This document shows, piece after piece, positions 18,996 through 27,530 of a stretch of DNA of 64,000 nt. The notes under the pieces are model-generated. The model was not told the DNA's origin. It saw nothing but the letters and a program-made list of their open reading frames with translations, and did no database searches. This stretch comes from Nodosilinea sp. E11 (GTDB lineage: Bacteria > Cyanobacteriota > Cyanobacteriia > Phormidesmidales > Phormidesmidaceae): positions 3,218,001 through 3,282,000 of the forward strand of contig NZ_CP136520.1 of assembly GCF_032813545.1 (NCBI RefSeq). Direction: 5' to 3'. The position numbers were made by a program, and so were the translations under genes. Position 1 is the first letter of the stretch; each line of letters begins with the position of its first letter.

Positions 18996-20465
18996 ATGGC
19001 TAAGCTATTTTGGCAATCTTTGCTGGCTGTGCCTGCTGCTCTAGGTGCGGCTGTTGCAGTTTCTGGCTCTGGCTCTGCGATCGCGGCAGGCGCTGCTACC
19101 CCGCAGGTCAGCTTCGATCAAGATTCTGTTCAACTGGCTCAGATCACCAGCGTTTCGGAGCTGACCGACGTGCTGCCCTCTGATTGGGCTTTCCAAGCGC
19201 TACAAAGCCTGGTTGAGAACTACGGTTGTATTCAAGGCTACCCCGACCGCACCTTCCGCGGTCAGCGCAGCATGACCCGCTTTGAGTTCGCTGCTGGTCT
19301 CAACGCCTGCTTAGATGTCATCGCTACTCTGATTGCTCAGTCGGGCATCAACCCCGAAGATCTAGCCACCATCCGTCGCCTACAAGAAGAGTTCCAGTCT
19401 GAACTTGCCACCCTGCGCGGTCGCGTCGATGCTCTAGAAGCTGAAACCGCTACCCTGCGGGCTCAACAGTTCTCCACCACCACCAAGCTGCGCGGTCAGG
19501 TCGATATGCACCTGGTTACCCCCTTTGACACTATCCCTGGAGAAACCAGCACTAGTGTTGCAGCTCGGGCGCGTTTAAATTTTGACTCCAGCTTCATTGG
19601 TGATGATCGCCTGCGCATTCGGCTGCAGGGTGGCGAAGGAAACGCTTTTGAGGCTATATACGGCTTAGCCAATGCTGGCGGCAGTAACTACAACGTCACT
19701 GTTGATGATTTTTACTACAGCTTCCCTGTGGGCAACCGCATTACGGTGACGGCTGCCGCCCGTGGCCTTTCCGGTGACGATTGGGTCACTAGCACCATCG
19801 TTCCCTTTGATGGTCCGGCAGTGGCTGATGCTGGAGCCCCCCGCTTTTACGGTACTGGCGGCAGCAGCTCCAACGGTGCTGGGGTGGGTGTCAACATTGC
19901 CCTCACTGACAATATTGTGCTGGATGCTGGTTACACGGCGGGTGCCCCTGGTGCTTTTGATCCCTCTGTAGGCATCTTTGCCGCAACTGGCCAGAGCTAC
20001 ATTGCGCAGCTCAACTTCCTCACCGATGGCTTTTTTAACGCTGCGGTGAGTTATCTGCACAACGACCTGTCTTCTGAGTTCGCCGTAGATGGGCTTGGTA
20101 CTGCTGCACCTGCTGGTGCAACCGATACCTTCGCCGGTTTGTTAAGTCTTGATTTTGGCGGCTTCTTTATCACCGGTCATGGAGCTTATCAAACCTTCAA
20201 TGGTGGCAACGACTTTAGCTGGACAGCGGGTGTTGGCTTCAACAACTTCCTAGCTGAGGGGGCTCAACTCGGCGTTTACGGTGGTCAACTGCCTCAGCTC
20301 GCTGGTTATACGGACAACCCCTTCATTGTTGAAGGTTACTACGAGATTCCCTTCAATCAGTTCCTGACGATTACTCCCGCACTGATCTACGGTGACGCCA
20401 GTCTGGCTGGTACGATCGACAACACCGGGTTATGGGGCGTTCTACGCGCCACGTTCCGCTTCTAG
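18996..20465 (+). CDS. SLH-domain OprB-type porin, copy 2
   Basis: A 489-residue paralogue with the same order of signal peptide (MAKLFWQSLLAVPAALG), SLH domain, coiled coil (LQEEFQSELATLRGRVDALE) and barrel ending ATFRF. Its first ~170 codons are almost identical in DNA to copy 3, while the barrel is more divergent, particularly in loops such as SGEFAV-like segments around 20070-20110. The start is the ATG at 18996, preceded by GTGAGGAAG as in copy 3. The 5' leader GGTGTGAGGA is shared between copies 2 and 3. Confidence 0.92.
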   Translation: MAKLFWQSLLAVPAALGAAVAVSGSGSAIAAGAATPQVSFDQDSVQLAQITSVSELTDVLPSDWAFQALQSLVENYGCIQGYPDRTFRGQRSMTRFEFAAGLNACLDVIATLIAQSGINPEDLATIRRLQEEFQSELATLRGRVDALEAETATLRAQQFSTTTKLRGQVDMHLVTPFDTIPGETSTSVAARARLNFDSSFIGDDRLRIRLQGGEGNAFEAIYGLANAGGSNYNVTVDDFYYSFPVGNRITVTAAARGLSGDDWVTSTIVPFDGPAVADAGAPRFYGTGGSSSNGAGVGVNIALTDNIVLDAGYTAGAPGAFDPSVGIFAATGQSYIAQLNFLTDGFFNAAVSYLHNDLSSEFAVDGLGTAAPAGATDTFAGLLSLDFGGFFITGHGAYQTFNGGNDFSWTAGVGFNNFLAEGAQLGVYGGQLPQLAGYTDNPFIVEGYYEIPFNQFLTITPALIYGDASLAGTIDNTGLWGVLRATFRF

Positions 20466-20875
20466 AATCCAATTCCCTGCGCAGAGGGGGGCTTGAGGCT
20501 GCTTCAGCCCTAGCTCCCCGGCACTAAAGCTTGCTACGGTTACCTCATTTATTAGTAAAGGACTGCATTGCCAACGGTAAAATCCATCGTTACTACAACC
20601 TGCCTTATTACAGGTGTTGGGCCAGCATAACCCTTGGGAACTTTGAGTCAGCAGTGACCGTCTCTAGGCGAGTGAGTTACCTTTGGCTGCTTTAGCCAAA
20701 ACTTATTGGCCGATACTGAGCATATCTGCTAATATCGGTTTTGGATGTACGTGAGGCTCAGCTATTTTGACCTACTTGTGGGTTGAAGTTGTGCTTTATT
20801 CATAGGAATGGCTTAGGCCAAACCGCTGGCAGGTACACAATAAACCTTGTATAAGGTGTGAGGAGAAAATACCGA
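20466..20875 (+). promoter_or_regulatory. Leader/promoter region of porin copy 3
   Basis: This 410-base gap holds no convincing ORF. The last part, GGTGTGAGGAG before the ATG, repeats the leader of copy 2 and serves as the ribosome-binding site. The length suggests that copy 3 has its own promoter, but I could not place one with confidence. Confidence 0.4.
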
Positions 20876-22321
20876 ATGGCTAAGTTATTTTGGCAATCTT
20901 TGCTGGCTGTGCCCGCTGCACTAGGTGCGGCTGTTGCAGTTTCTGGCTCTGCGATCGCGGCTGAAGCAGCTACCACCCAGGTCAGCAACTTCGATCAAGA
21001 TTCTATTCAACTGGCTCAGATCACCAGCGTTTCGGAACTGACCGACGTGCTGCCTTCTGATTGGGCTTTCCAAGCGCTACAAAGCCTGGTTGAGAACTAC
21101 GGTTGTATTCAAGGCTACCCCGACCGCACCTTCCGCGGTCAGCGCAGCATGACCCGCTTTGAGTTCGCTGCTGGCCTCAACGCTTGCTTAGATGTCATCG
21201 CTACTCTGATTGCTCAGTCCGGCATCAACCCCGAAGATCTGGCTACCATCCGTCGCCTGCAAGAAGAGTTCCAGGCTGAACTGGCTACCCTGCGCGGTCG
21301 CGTTGATGCTCTAGAAGCTGAAACCGCTACCCTGCGGGCTCAGCAGTTCTCCACCACCACCAAGCTGGCTGGTCAGGTGGACATGCATATTGTCACCCCG
21401 TTTGACACTCTGGCAACCGACACCAGCACCAGCGTTGCTGCTCGTGCCCGTTTGAACTTTGACTCCAGCTTTACAGGCCGTGACCGCCTGCGGGTTCGCC
21501 TCCAATCTGGTCAAGGCGATGCGGCTACCGGGTTTGGTTTGGCCAATGCTGGTGGTCTTGACTACAACGTTACCGTTGACGACTTCTACTACAGCTTCCC
21601 CCTCGGCAACCGCATCACTGTGACTGCTGCTGCCCGTGGTTTGTCTGGCGATGACTGGGTCACCAGCACCATCGTGCCCTTTGACGGCCCCGGTGTGTTT
21701 GACCCCAGCGGTCCTCAGTTCTACGACTTCGGTGGTAGCACCTCCAATGGCGCTGGTCTGGGCATTAACTTTGCTCTCACCGACAATATCATCCTAGATC
21801 TGGGCTACACCGCCGGTAACGGTACTTCTCTTGCTCCTCAAGCCACTGGCCCTGCTGTTGGTATCTTTGCTGCTAACAACCAGAGCTACATTGCTCAGCT
21901 CAACTTCCTGAGCGATGGGTTCTTCAACGCAGCCGCTACCTACTTGCACAGCGATGGTGCGGCAGCTGGTGTACCTGGTGCTACCGACACCTTTGCTGGT
22001 CTACTCAACCTTGACTTCGGTGGCTTCTTCATCGCTGGTCACGGTGCGTTTACCTCCTTTGTAGGCGGTGATACGTTTAGCTGGAATGCTGGCCTTGGCT
22101 TCAACAACTTCCTGGCTGAAGGTACTCAGCTTGGTGTTTATGCTGGCGAGTCCCCTAGCGCCACCGCTGCCAAGCCCTTCTTTGTCGAAGGCTACTACGA
22201 GATCCCCTTCAACCAGTTCCTGACCATTACACCGTCAGTGCTTTACGGTAACACCAACGCTCCTGGCGTTGCTGACACCAGCGGTCTTTGGGGCGCTCTG
22301 CGTGCCACCTTCCGCTTCTAG
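20876..22321 (+). CDS. SLH-domain OprB-type porin, copy 3
   Basis: A 481-residue paralogue of the two preceding porins. It has the signal peptide MAKLFWQSLLAVPAALG, a single SLH domain, the coiled coil LQEEFQAELATLRGRVDALE and a barrel ending GALRATFRF. The start is the ATG at 20876 with GAGGAG upstream. Barrel loops differ from copies 1 and 2 (for example a Gly/Ser/Pro stretch near residue 320), which may change pore properties. A strong terminator follows, closing the cluster. Substrate specificity cannot be inferred. Confidence 0.92.
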   Translation: MAKLFWQSLLAVPAALGAAVAVSGSAIAAEAATTQVSNFDQDSIQLAQITSVSELTDVLPSDWAFQALQSLVENYGCIQGYPDRTFRGQRSMTRFEFAAGLNACLDVIATLIAQSGINPEDLATIRRLQEEFQAELATLRGRVDALEAETATLRAQQFSTTTKLAGQVDMHIVTPFDTLATDTSTSVAARARLNFDSSFTGRDRLRVRLQSGQGDAATGFGLANAGGLDYNVTVDDFYYSFPLGNRITVTAAARGLSGDDWVTSTIVPFDGPGVFDPSGPQFYDFGGSTSNGAGLGINFALTDNIILDLGYTAGNGTSLAPQATGPAVGIFAANNQSYIAQLNFLSDGFFNAAATYLHSDGAAAGVPGATDTFAGLLNLDFGGFFIAGHGAFTSFVGGDTFSWNAGLGFNNFLAEGTQLGVYAGESPSATAAKPFFVEGYYEIPFNQFLTITPSVLYGNTNAPGVADTSGLWGALRATFRF

Positions 22322-22360
22322 ATTGCTTCGGCTCTCTAGGTTGTTGAGCTAGTTTTAGCT

Positions 22361-22399
22361 AACAAAAATGCCCCGACAATATGTCGGGGCATTTTTGTT
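22361..22399. terminator. Bidirectional terminator
   Basis: A perfect 18-base stem (AACAAAAATGCCCCGACA and its complement) with a three-base loop; T-rich flanks on both strands allow it to end porin copy 3 and the convergent cyclotransferase gene. Confidence 0.92.
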
Positions 22400-22420
22400 G
22401 TGTTGCAGAAGGGAGTCTGG

Positions 22421-22831
22421 CTAAAACGTTTTGGTTTCGCTCCAGTAGCCCTGCGGTAACCATTGCCCCCCGAGGTCTGCTATGCGATCGCGCTCCATGG
22501 TATAGATCCAGGCTGCTCCTAGCGGTTGCTGCTGGCTGTCGTAGATAGGGTGCTGGTGGCGGTTGTATTCGCTGTCCTGGGGGCGATCGGGGTAATACTC
22601 TTCAAAGGCATCAATGGGGCCTAGACAATCTATGTTGGGAAACGTCAGCAGTGCCCCCTGCACCCAGCCCGATTCTAGGGTCATTGCCGGATAGCCCAGG
22701 GGTAGATGGTACAGACGGCCTTGAGTTTGGGCCACTTGGGTGGCAATTACAAAGGGTTCACACAACTGGGCAAAGGCCCGTTCTCCGGGTTTAAGGGTGC
22801 CGTAAACAAAAAGGCGACAGCGATCGTCCAT
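22421..22831 (-). CDS. Gamma-glutamylcyclotransferase family protein
   Basis: A 136-residue GGCT/AIG2-fold protein. The substrate loop is LFVYGTLKPGER near the N-terminus, and the likely catalytic glutamate lies in IDAFEEYYPDR. LYHLPLGYPAM and AWIYTMERDR are also typical. Members release 5-oxoproline from gamma-glutamyl compounds; the substrate here is not known. The ATG at 22831 is preferred over an upstream TTG at 22849. Confidence 0.85.
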   Translation of the reverse strand: MDDRCRLFVYGTLKPGERAFAQLCEPFVIATQVAQTQGRLYHLPLGYPAMTLESGWVQGALLTFPNIDCLGPIDAFEEYYPDRPQDSEYNRHQHPIYDSQQQPLGAAWIYTMERDRIADLGGQWLPQGYWSETKTF

Positions 22832-23037
22832 AGAAGAAGCTAACCTCAACCCAACGCTCTAGAGCAAAAAACACAATTGTAAAAAAGGTTTCGTGCTATT
22901 ACTCTTCATACAGAGTTAGCCATTTGGTCAGAATTAAACTCTAAGAGGCAGTGTTGGGACAACACTACCTGGAGGGAAGAGTAAGCTTGTGGTTGAGCTA
23001 CTTACTCGTAGTGTACTAATTCATTGGTTATTGGCCT

Positions 23038-24018
23038 ATGAGAATTCTTGTAACTGGTGGAGCTGGCTTCATTGGCTCTCACCTTATCGATCGCCTCATG
23101 ACCCAGGGGCATGAAGTGATCTGTTTAGACAACTTCTATACGGGCCATCGGCGCAATCTGCTGCACTGGCTTGATCATCCTTATTTTGAACTGATCCGTC
23201 ACGATGTGACCGAGCCTATTCGGCTTGAGGTTGACCAAATTTATCACCTGGCTTGCCCTGCTTCACCGATACATTATCAGTACAACCCAGTTAAGACCAT
23301 CAAGACTAACGTCATCGGCACCTTGAACATGCTGGGCTTGGCCAAACGGGTTAAAGCACGGTTCTTGTTGTCGTCTACCTCTGAGGTCTACGGCGACCCC
23401 GAAGTGCATCCCCAATCCGAAGAATACCGGGGCAACGTCAACCCCATTGGCATTCGTAGCTGCTACGACGAAGGTAAACGCGTGGCCGAAACCTTGGCCT
23501 TTGACTACCACCGTCAAAACAATGTTGATATTCGCGTGGCCCGTATTTTCAATACCTACGGTCCCCGAATGCTTGAGAATGACGGTCGTGTGGTGAGCAA
23601 CTTTGTGGTGCAGACGCTGCAGGGTACTCCCCTAACGGTCTATGGCACGGGTTCCCAGACCCGTAGCTTTTGCTATGTGTCTGACTTAGTAGAGGGCCTG
23701 ATGCGGCTCATGAATGGCGACTACATCGGCCCGGTGAACCTGGGTAACCCCGATGAGTACACCATTTTGCAGCTGGCCCAAACGGTGCAGGCAATGGTTA
23801 ACCCCGATGCCGATTTGATCTATAAGCCGCTGCCCCAAGATGATCCCCAGCGTCGTAAGCCCGATATCACCAAGGCTAAGACTTTTCTCGATTGGAGCCC
23901 CACCGTTCCTCTCCAAGAGGGACTCAAGCTCACCATTGACGATTTTCGCGATCGCTTAACCCAGTCCGATGCTTCCGCTGATGCACCATCAGCTCTGCAT
24001 TCCGTAGCGGCTCCCTAG
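23038..24018 (+). CDS. uxs: UDP-glucuronate decarboxylase (UDP-xylose synthase)
   Basis: A 326-residue extended short-chain dehydrogenase that oxidises and decarboxylates UDP-glucuronate to UDP-xylose. The NAD-binding motif is [11 protein letters not shown] (~6-16). The active site shows [10 protein letters not shown] and Tyr143-Lys147 in SCYDEGKR, and [25 protein letters not shown] and VNLGNP are typical of UXS. The C-terminal tail (from ~305) is short and variable. It lies 92 bases upstream of ugd, which makes its substrate, so the two form a pathway pair. Confidence 0.94.
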   Translation: MRILVTGGAGFIGSHLIDRLMTQGHEVICLDNFYTGHRRNLLHWLDHPYFELIRHDVTEPIRLEVDQIYHLACPASPIHYQYNPVKTIKTNVIGTLNMLGLAKRVKARFLLSSTSEVYGDPEVHPQSEEYRGNVNPIGIRSCYDEGKRVAETLAFDYHRQNNVDIRVARIFNTYGPRMLENDGRVVSNFVVQTLQGTPLTVYGTGSQTRSFCYVSDLVEGLMRLMNGDYIGPVNLGNPDEYTILQLAQTVQAMVNPDADLIYKPLPQDDPQRRKPDITKAKTFLDWSPTVPLQEGLKLTIDDFRDRLTQSDASADAPSALHSVAAP

Positions 24019-24110
24019 CTGCGGATCAATCGACAATAGCCACAGTTCAGCTATAGCTGGCTGCGGCTACGTTGCTCTAACGATGTCAACTAAATTAAGA
24101 GGTATTTTCT

Positions 24111-25499
24111 ATGCGTGTATGTGTGATTGGTACGGGCTATGTGGGCTTAGTGACCGGTGTTTGTCTGGCCCATGTAGGCCACGACGTGGTTTGCATCGAT
24201 GTGAACGAAGAAAAAGTGAAGCTCATGCAGTCTGGGCAGTCGCCTATTTTTGAGCCAGGGCTGTCTGAGCTGATGAAGTCTTCAATGGAGGCGGGGCATC
24301 TCCAGTTCTCCACCGATCTGCAGGCTGGGGTTGAGCATGGCGATATTTTGTTCGTTGCGGTAGGCACTCCGGCGCTGCCCACTGGTGAGAGCGATACTCG
24401 CTATGTTGAAGCGGTGGCTAAGGGAATTGGTAGCCACCTCAACGGTGGCTATAAGGTAATTGTGAACAAGTCTACGGTACCGATTGGTTCCGGAGACTGG
24501 GTACGCATGATTGTGATGGATGGTGTGGCAGAACGGCAGAAAGTGCCCGTACCGGCGGGCGGCATTCCTGAAACGACCCATCCGGAAATGGTCGCTGATT
24601 TTGACGTGGTCAGCAACCCCGAATTTTTGCGGGAAGGGTCAGCGGTGTACGACACTTTTAACCCCGATCGCATTGTGCTAGGCAGCAATAGCCCCCGAGC
24701 GATCGCCATGATGAAGGAACTCTATACCCCAATCGTAGAGCGTCGTTTTGCCGAAGACTCGACAGCAGCGCCGGTTCCAGTCCTGGTTACCGACCTGAGC
24801 TCAGCCGAAATGGTGAAGTATGCGTCGAATGCATTTTTGGCCACCAAAATTAGCTTTATTAACGAAGTAGCTAATATTTGCGATCGCGTGGGTGCCGATG
24901 TCACCCAGGTAGCCCAGGGTATCGGCCTAGACTCTCGCATTGGCAAGAAATTTTTGCAGGCGGGCATTGGCTGGGGCGGGTCGTGCTTCCCTAAAGATGT
25001 AGCAGCACTCATTCATACCGCTGATGACTATGGGTACGAGGCACAATTGCTCAAATCAGCGGTGGAGGTGAACAACCGCCAACGCCAGATTACCCTTGAG
25101 AAACTTCAGCAAGTGCTCAAAATTCTCAAAGGTAAAACCGTGGGTCTGCTGGGGTTAACCTTTAAGCCCGACACCGATGACATGCGGGATGCGCCCGCCC
25201 TGATTTTGATTGAGCAGCTCAATCGACTGGGCGCTAAGGTCAAAGCCTACGATCCGATTGTGTCGCAGAGCGGTCTGCGACACGGACTCAGTGGCGTGAT
25301 TGTTGAAACCGATGCTGCCCACCTGGCCGATGGCTGCGATGCCCTAGTGTTGGTGACCGACTGGCAGCAGTTCCAAGATCTCGACTACACCGCGATGGCC
25401 CAGCGGATGAACAGCCCGATTATGATTGATGGCCGCAATTTCCTCGACCGCGAAGCCATGGTGCGGGCCGGGTTCCAATACCTGGGAATTGGCCGCTAG
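24111..25499 (+). CDS. ugd: UDP-glucose 6-dehydrogenase
   Basis: A 462-residue enzyme that oxidises UDP-glucose to UDP-glucuronate with two NAD+. The Rossmann motif is VIGTGYVGLVTG at the N-terminus, and the catalytic cysteine is Cys292 in GWGGSCFPKD. VNKSTVPIGSG, NPEFLREGSAVYD and LTFKPDTDDMRDAPA are diagnostic, and the C-terminal nucleotide-binding domain is complete. Together with uxs it supplies UDP-xylose and UDP-glucuronate for extracellular or wall polysaccharides; no dedicated xylosyltransferase is adjacent. Confidence 0.96.
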   Translation: MRVCVIGTGYVGLVTGVCLAHVGHDVVCIDVNEEKVKLMQSGQSPIFEPGLSELMKSSMEAGHLQFSTDLQAGVEHGDILFVAVGTPALPTGESDTRYVEAVAKGIGSHLNGGYKVIVNKSTVPIGSGDWVRMIVMDGVAERQKVPVPAGGIPETTHPEMVADFDVVSNPEFLREGSAVYDTFNPDRIVLGSNSPRAIAMMKELYTPIVERRFAEDSTAAPVPVLVTDLSSAEMVKYASNAFLATKISFINEVANICDRVGADVTQVAQGIGLDSRIGKKFLQAGIGWGGSCFPKDVAALIHTADDYGYEAQLLKSAVEVNNRQRQITLEKLQQVLKILKGKTVGLLGLTFKPDTDDMRDAPALILIEQLNRLGAKVKAYDPIVSQSGLRHGLSGVIVETDAAHLADGCDALVLVTDWQQFQDLDYTAMAQRMNSPIMIDGRNFLDREAMVRAGFQYLGIGR

Positions 25500-25532
25500 G
25501 CTATAGCCTGATGGGCTAGTCTACAGGGGTTG

Positions 25533-25570
25533 TACAGCCCTGAGAAACCCTAGGGTTTCTCAGGGCTGTA
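25533..25570. repeat. Perfect 38-base palindrome
   Basis: The arms TACAGCCCTGAGAAACCCT and their exact complement meet with no loop at CCCTAGGG. It lies 34 bases after ugd and 35 before the next gene. It could end the ugd transcript, but there is no T-run. It shares the AAACCCT/AGGGTTT theme with the palindrome at 5797-5829. Confidence 0.75.
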
Positions 25571-25604
25571 GTATGAAGAGAGTGCCACACAGGTTGATCG
25601 CGCC

Positions 25605-26438
25605 ATGACCTCTTACCAGTCCTCCTCTAGCTCTGCCTATGCGTTAGAAGACGAAGCATGGTGGGTTCAGCGTTGGGTCGATCTGCTTAACTCTTATCGG
25701 TTTAAAAAGCGGCTAGAGCGTGGGCGTAAGTATGCCCGCGAAGGCCACATTCTTAGCCTGGAATATAAGGGCTCTAAAGTGACAGCCCTGGTGCAGGGTA
25801 CCGCTGAGGAACCCTACAAACTGTCTATTTGGCTCGATGCCTTTAGCGACGAAGACTGGAATTATGTGATCGACTCGCTGTCAGAGCAAGCGATCTATTC
25901 AGCCCAGCTGCTCGCTGGAGAAATGCCTGCCGAAATTGAAGCGGTGTTTACGGCCAATGGTTTAAGTCTTTACCCCTTCAACTTGTCAGAGGTGCATTCT
26001 AAGTGCAGCTGCCCTGACCCCAAAAATCCGTGCAAGCACATTGCCGCTGTTTACTATCAGCTAGGCGACTTTTTTCGAGAAGATCCCTTTGTGCTGTTCC
26101 AGCTGCGAGGGCGCAGCCGCGATAGCATTCTCGACGCTCTGCGTCAGCGGCGACAGAGCGCTACTCCGGTGGCCGCTGAGTTGTCGGCGGTTAATGTGGA
26201 GGCTGATGCGATCGCAGAACCCATAACATCGACTAACAGCCTAGAGCTAGAGCGGTTCTGGGCGTATAGTCAGCCCTTAGACCCAGAACTGGTGGTTATT
26301 ACCCCGGCTGAGACGACTGTGCTAGACGTGCTCGGCAAGATACCTTTACCACCCGAAGATGCACCCATAGTCATGGGCCACCTCAAGGAAATTTACCAAG
26401 CGGTGGCCCAACAAGCCATGATGCAGGCCCTGGGCTAG
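25605..26438 (+). CDS. SWIM zinc-finger protein
   Basis: A 277-residue protein with a SWIM-type zinc-binding motif, CxC-x6-C-x-H, formed by Cys134, Cys136, Cys143 and His145 (KCSCPDPKNPCKHIAA). The N-terminal part (W-rich, LNSYRFKKRLERGRKYAREG) resembles the SWIM proteins that accompany SNF2-type helicases in cyanobacteria, but no helicase gene lies nearby. SWIM domains bind DNA or proteins. The last four bases overlap the convergent HpsJ-like gene. Confidence 0.82.
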   Translation: MTSYQSSSSSAYALEDEAWWVQRWVDLLNSYRFKKRLERGRKYAREGHILSLEYKGSKVTALVQGTAEEPYKLSIWLDAFSDEDWNYVIDSLSEQAIYSAQLLAGEMPAEIEAVFTANGLSLYPFNLSEVHSKCSCPDPKNPCKHIAAVYYQLGDFFREDPFVLFQLRGRSRDSILDALRQRRQSATPVAAELSAVNVEADAIAEPITSTNSLELERFWAYSQPLDPELVVITPAETTVLDVLGKIPLPPEDAPIVMGHLKEIYQAVAQQAMMQALG

Positions 26439-27217
26439 GCTGCTCGAGTGAGTGATAGCAGCTGCCTAAGCCCTAGCCAGCCAATGATTGAGTAACCAGC
26501 GGCTAGCAAAAAACTAATGATCGAGACTCGAATACCTGAGCGCAAAGCCTCGGTTCTGACCTGGCGCTCGGCCTGGGCGCGGCGGGTACCAATTTCGGTT
26601 TCGATCTGCTGTTGGGCTTGGTCGGCCTGTTGCTGTAAGAATTGAGTCAGCCCTTCGGGATTGTTGCGGTACTGTTCAATATCTGGAGGTAACTGTCCGC
26701 TTTGAATGGCTTGGGCCAGCAGTTCATCGTTTTGTAGCAGGGCTCCGAGCTGGGTTTGTTGCTGGCTCAGTTCGGTAGAAAGGCGCTGCTGTAGCTGGGT
26801 GGCGGCTTCGCCCGCCTCGGTGTTAACTTGCTGTAGGGCAGTCTGGCTAGAGAGCCTGACGGCACTGAGGTGTAGCAGAATGAGCAGCAGGTACAGTAAA
26901 CCTAGAAGACTGGCAAGGGAGCATACCCAAAAACGCAGGTCCGTGGTTAAGTTCTTGCGCTGTGCAACTCGCCCGACTGAGCTTTCGAGCCAAAACCCAG
27001 ACAGCAATAGGGCCATACCAATCATGGGTACAATGCCGCGATCGACGAGTTGGGTTGTGGTCGCCAACTGCCATTGGGTGTTGGCCAGGTTTGGCGGAAT
27101 CAGCAGAACTAAAAAGTCTAATAGGGCTGACAAAATGGCGATCGCGCCAGCCACCTTGAGGGCGATCGCGGCTAAGGGAGACGCCACCGGACTGGTAACA
27201 GTGGGTTCAGAGGTCAT
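26435..27217 (-). CDS. HpsJ-like membrane protein
   Basis: A 260-residue membrane protein with four predicted helices: ~17-40, ~61-78, ~92-116 and ~233-255. Between the third and fourth lies a long glutamine-rich coiled coil (~120-225). The pattern LVDRGIVPMIGMALLLSGFW and the general plan recall HpsJ, a hormogonium polysaccharide secretion protein of filamentous cyanobacteria. The assignment rests on remembered family features, so it is tentative. No other hps gene is visible in the window. Confidence 0.55.
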   Translation of the reverse strand: MTSEPTVTSPVASPLAAIALKVAGAIAILSALLDFLVLLIPPNLANTQWQLATTTQLVDRGIVPMIGMALLLSGFWLESSVGRVAQRKNLTTDLRFWVCSLASLLGLLYLLLILLHLSAVRLSSQTALQQVNTEAGEAATQLQQRLSTELSQQQTQLGALLQNDELLAQAIQSGQLPPDIEQYRNNPEGLTQFLQQQADQAQQQIETEIGTRRAQAERQVRTEALRSGIRVSIISFLLAAGYSIIGWLGLRQLLSLTRAA

Positions 27218-27530
27218 AGGGTTGGTCAGTTGTTACAGATAACCATTCTGCCTTGACCTTGTCAGAAAACGACAAAATCGCCACAAAATCTTGAGCTTCT
27301 GCCTTTGGTATAGCTATAGCCAGTCTGGCTACGACAATGTCTCTGAAAACGTTTGAGCGCTCGAACGTTTTTAAGGTTTCTGGATGTCCTAACCCAAGGG
27401 ACTGCGGCTATATGTGCTTGCTAAGGTGGGTTCCCCAGAGATGAATCGGCTGGTCTTGGATCAGAGGAAGGCGCGTTATTTGGCCTCCGCCATCGCCTGA
27501 CGGAGGCGATGGCAGAGATAGCGAAGCTTG
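27218..27530. other. Intergenic region with palindromes
   Basis: This 313-base gap holds TATAGCTATAGCC near 27310-27322, which matches the ends of the fold-back repeat at 31387-31491; a near-perfect palindrome at 27346-27371 (AAAACGTTTGAGC and its complement with one mismatch) followed by a T-rich stretch; and a hairpin at 27489-27513. It includes the promoter of the HpsJ-like gene and the 3' end of the lipoprotein gene. Confidence 0.55.
27489..27513 (-). terminator. Hairpin after lipoprotein gene
   Basis: GCCATCGCCT and AGGCGATGGC form a perfect ten-base stem with a five-base loop, 17 bases beyond the minus-strand stop at 27531. No T-run follows, so its role as a terminator is uncertain. 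Confidence 0.5.
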
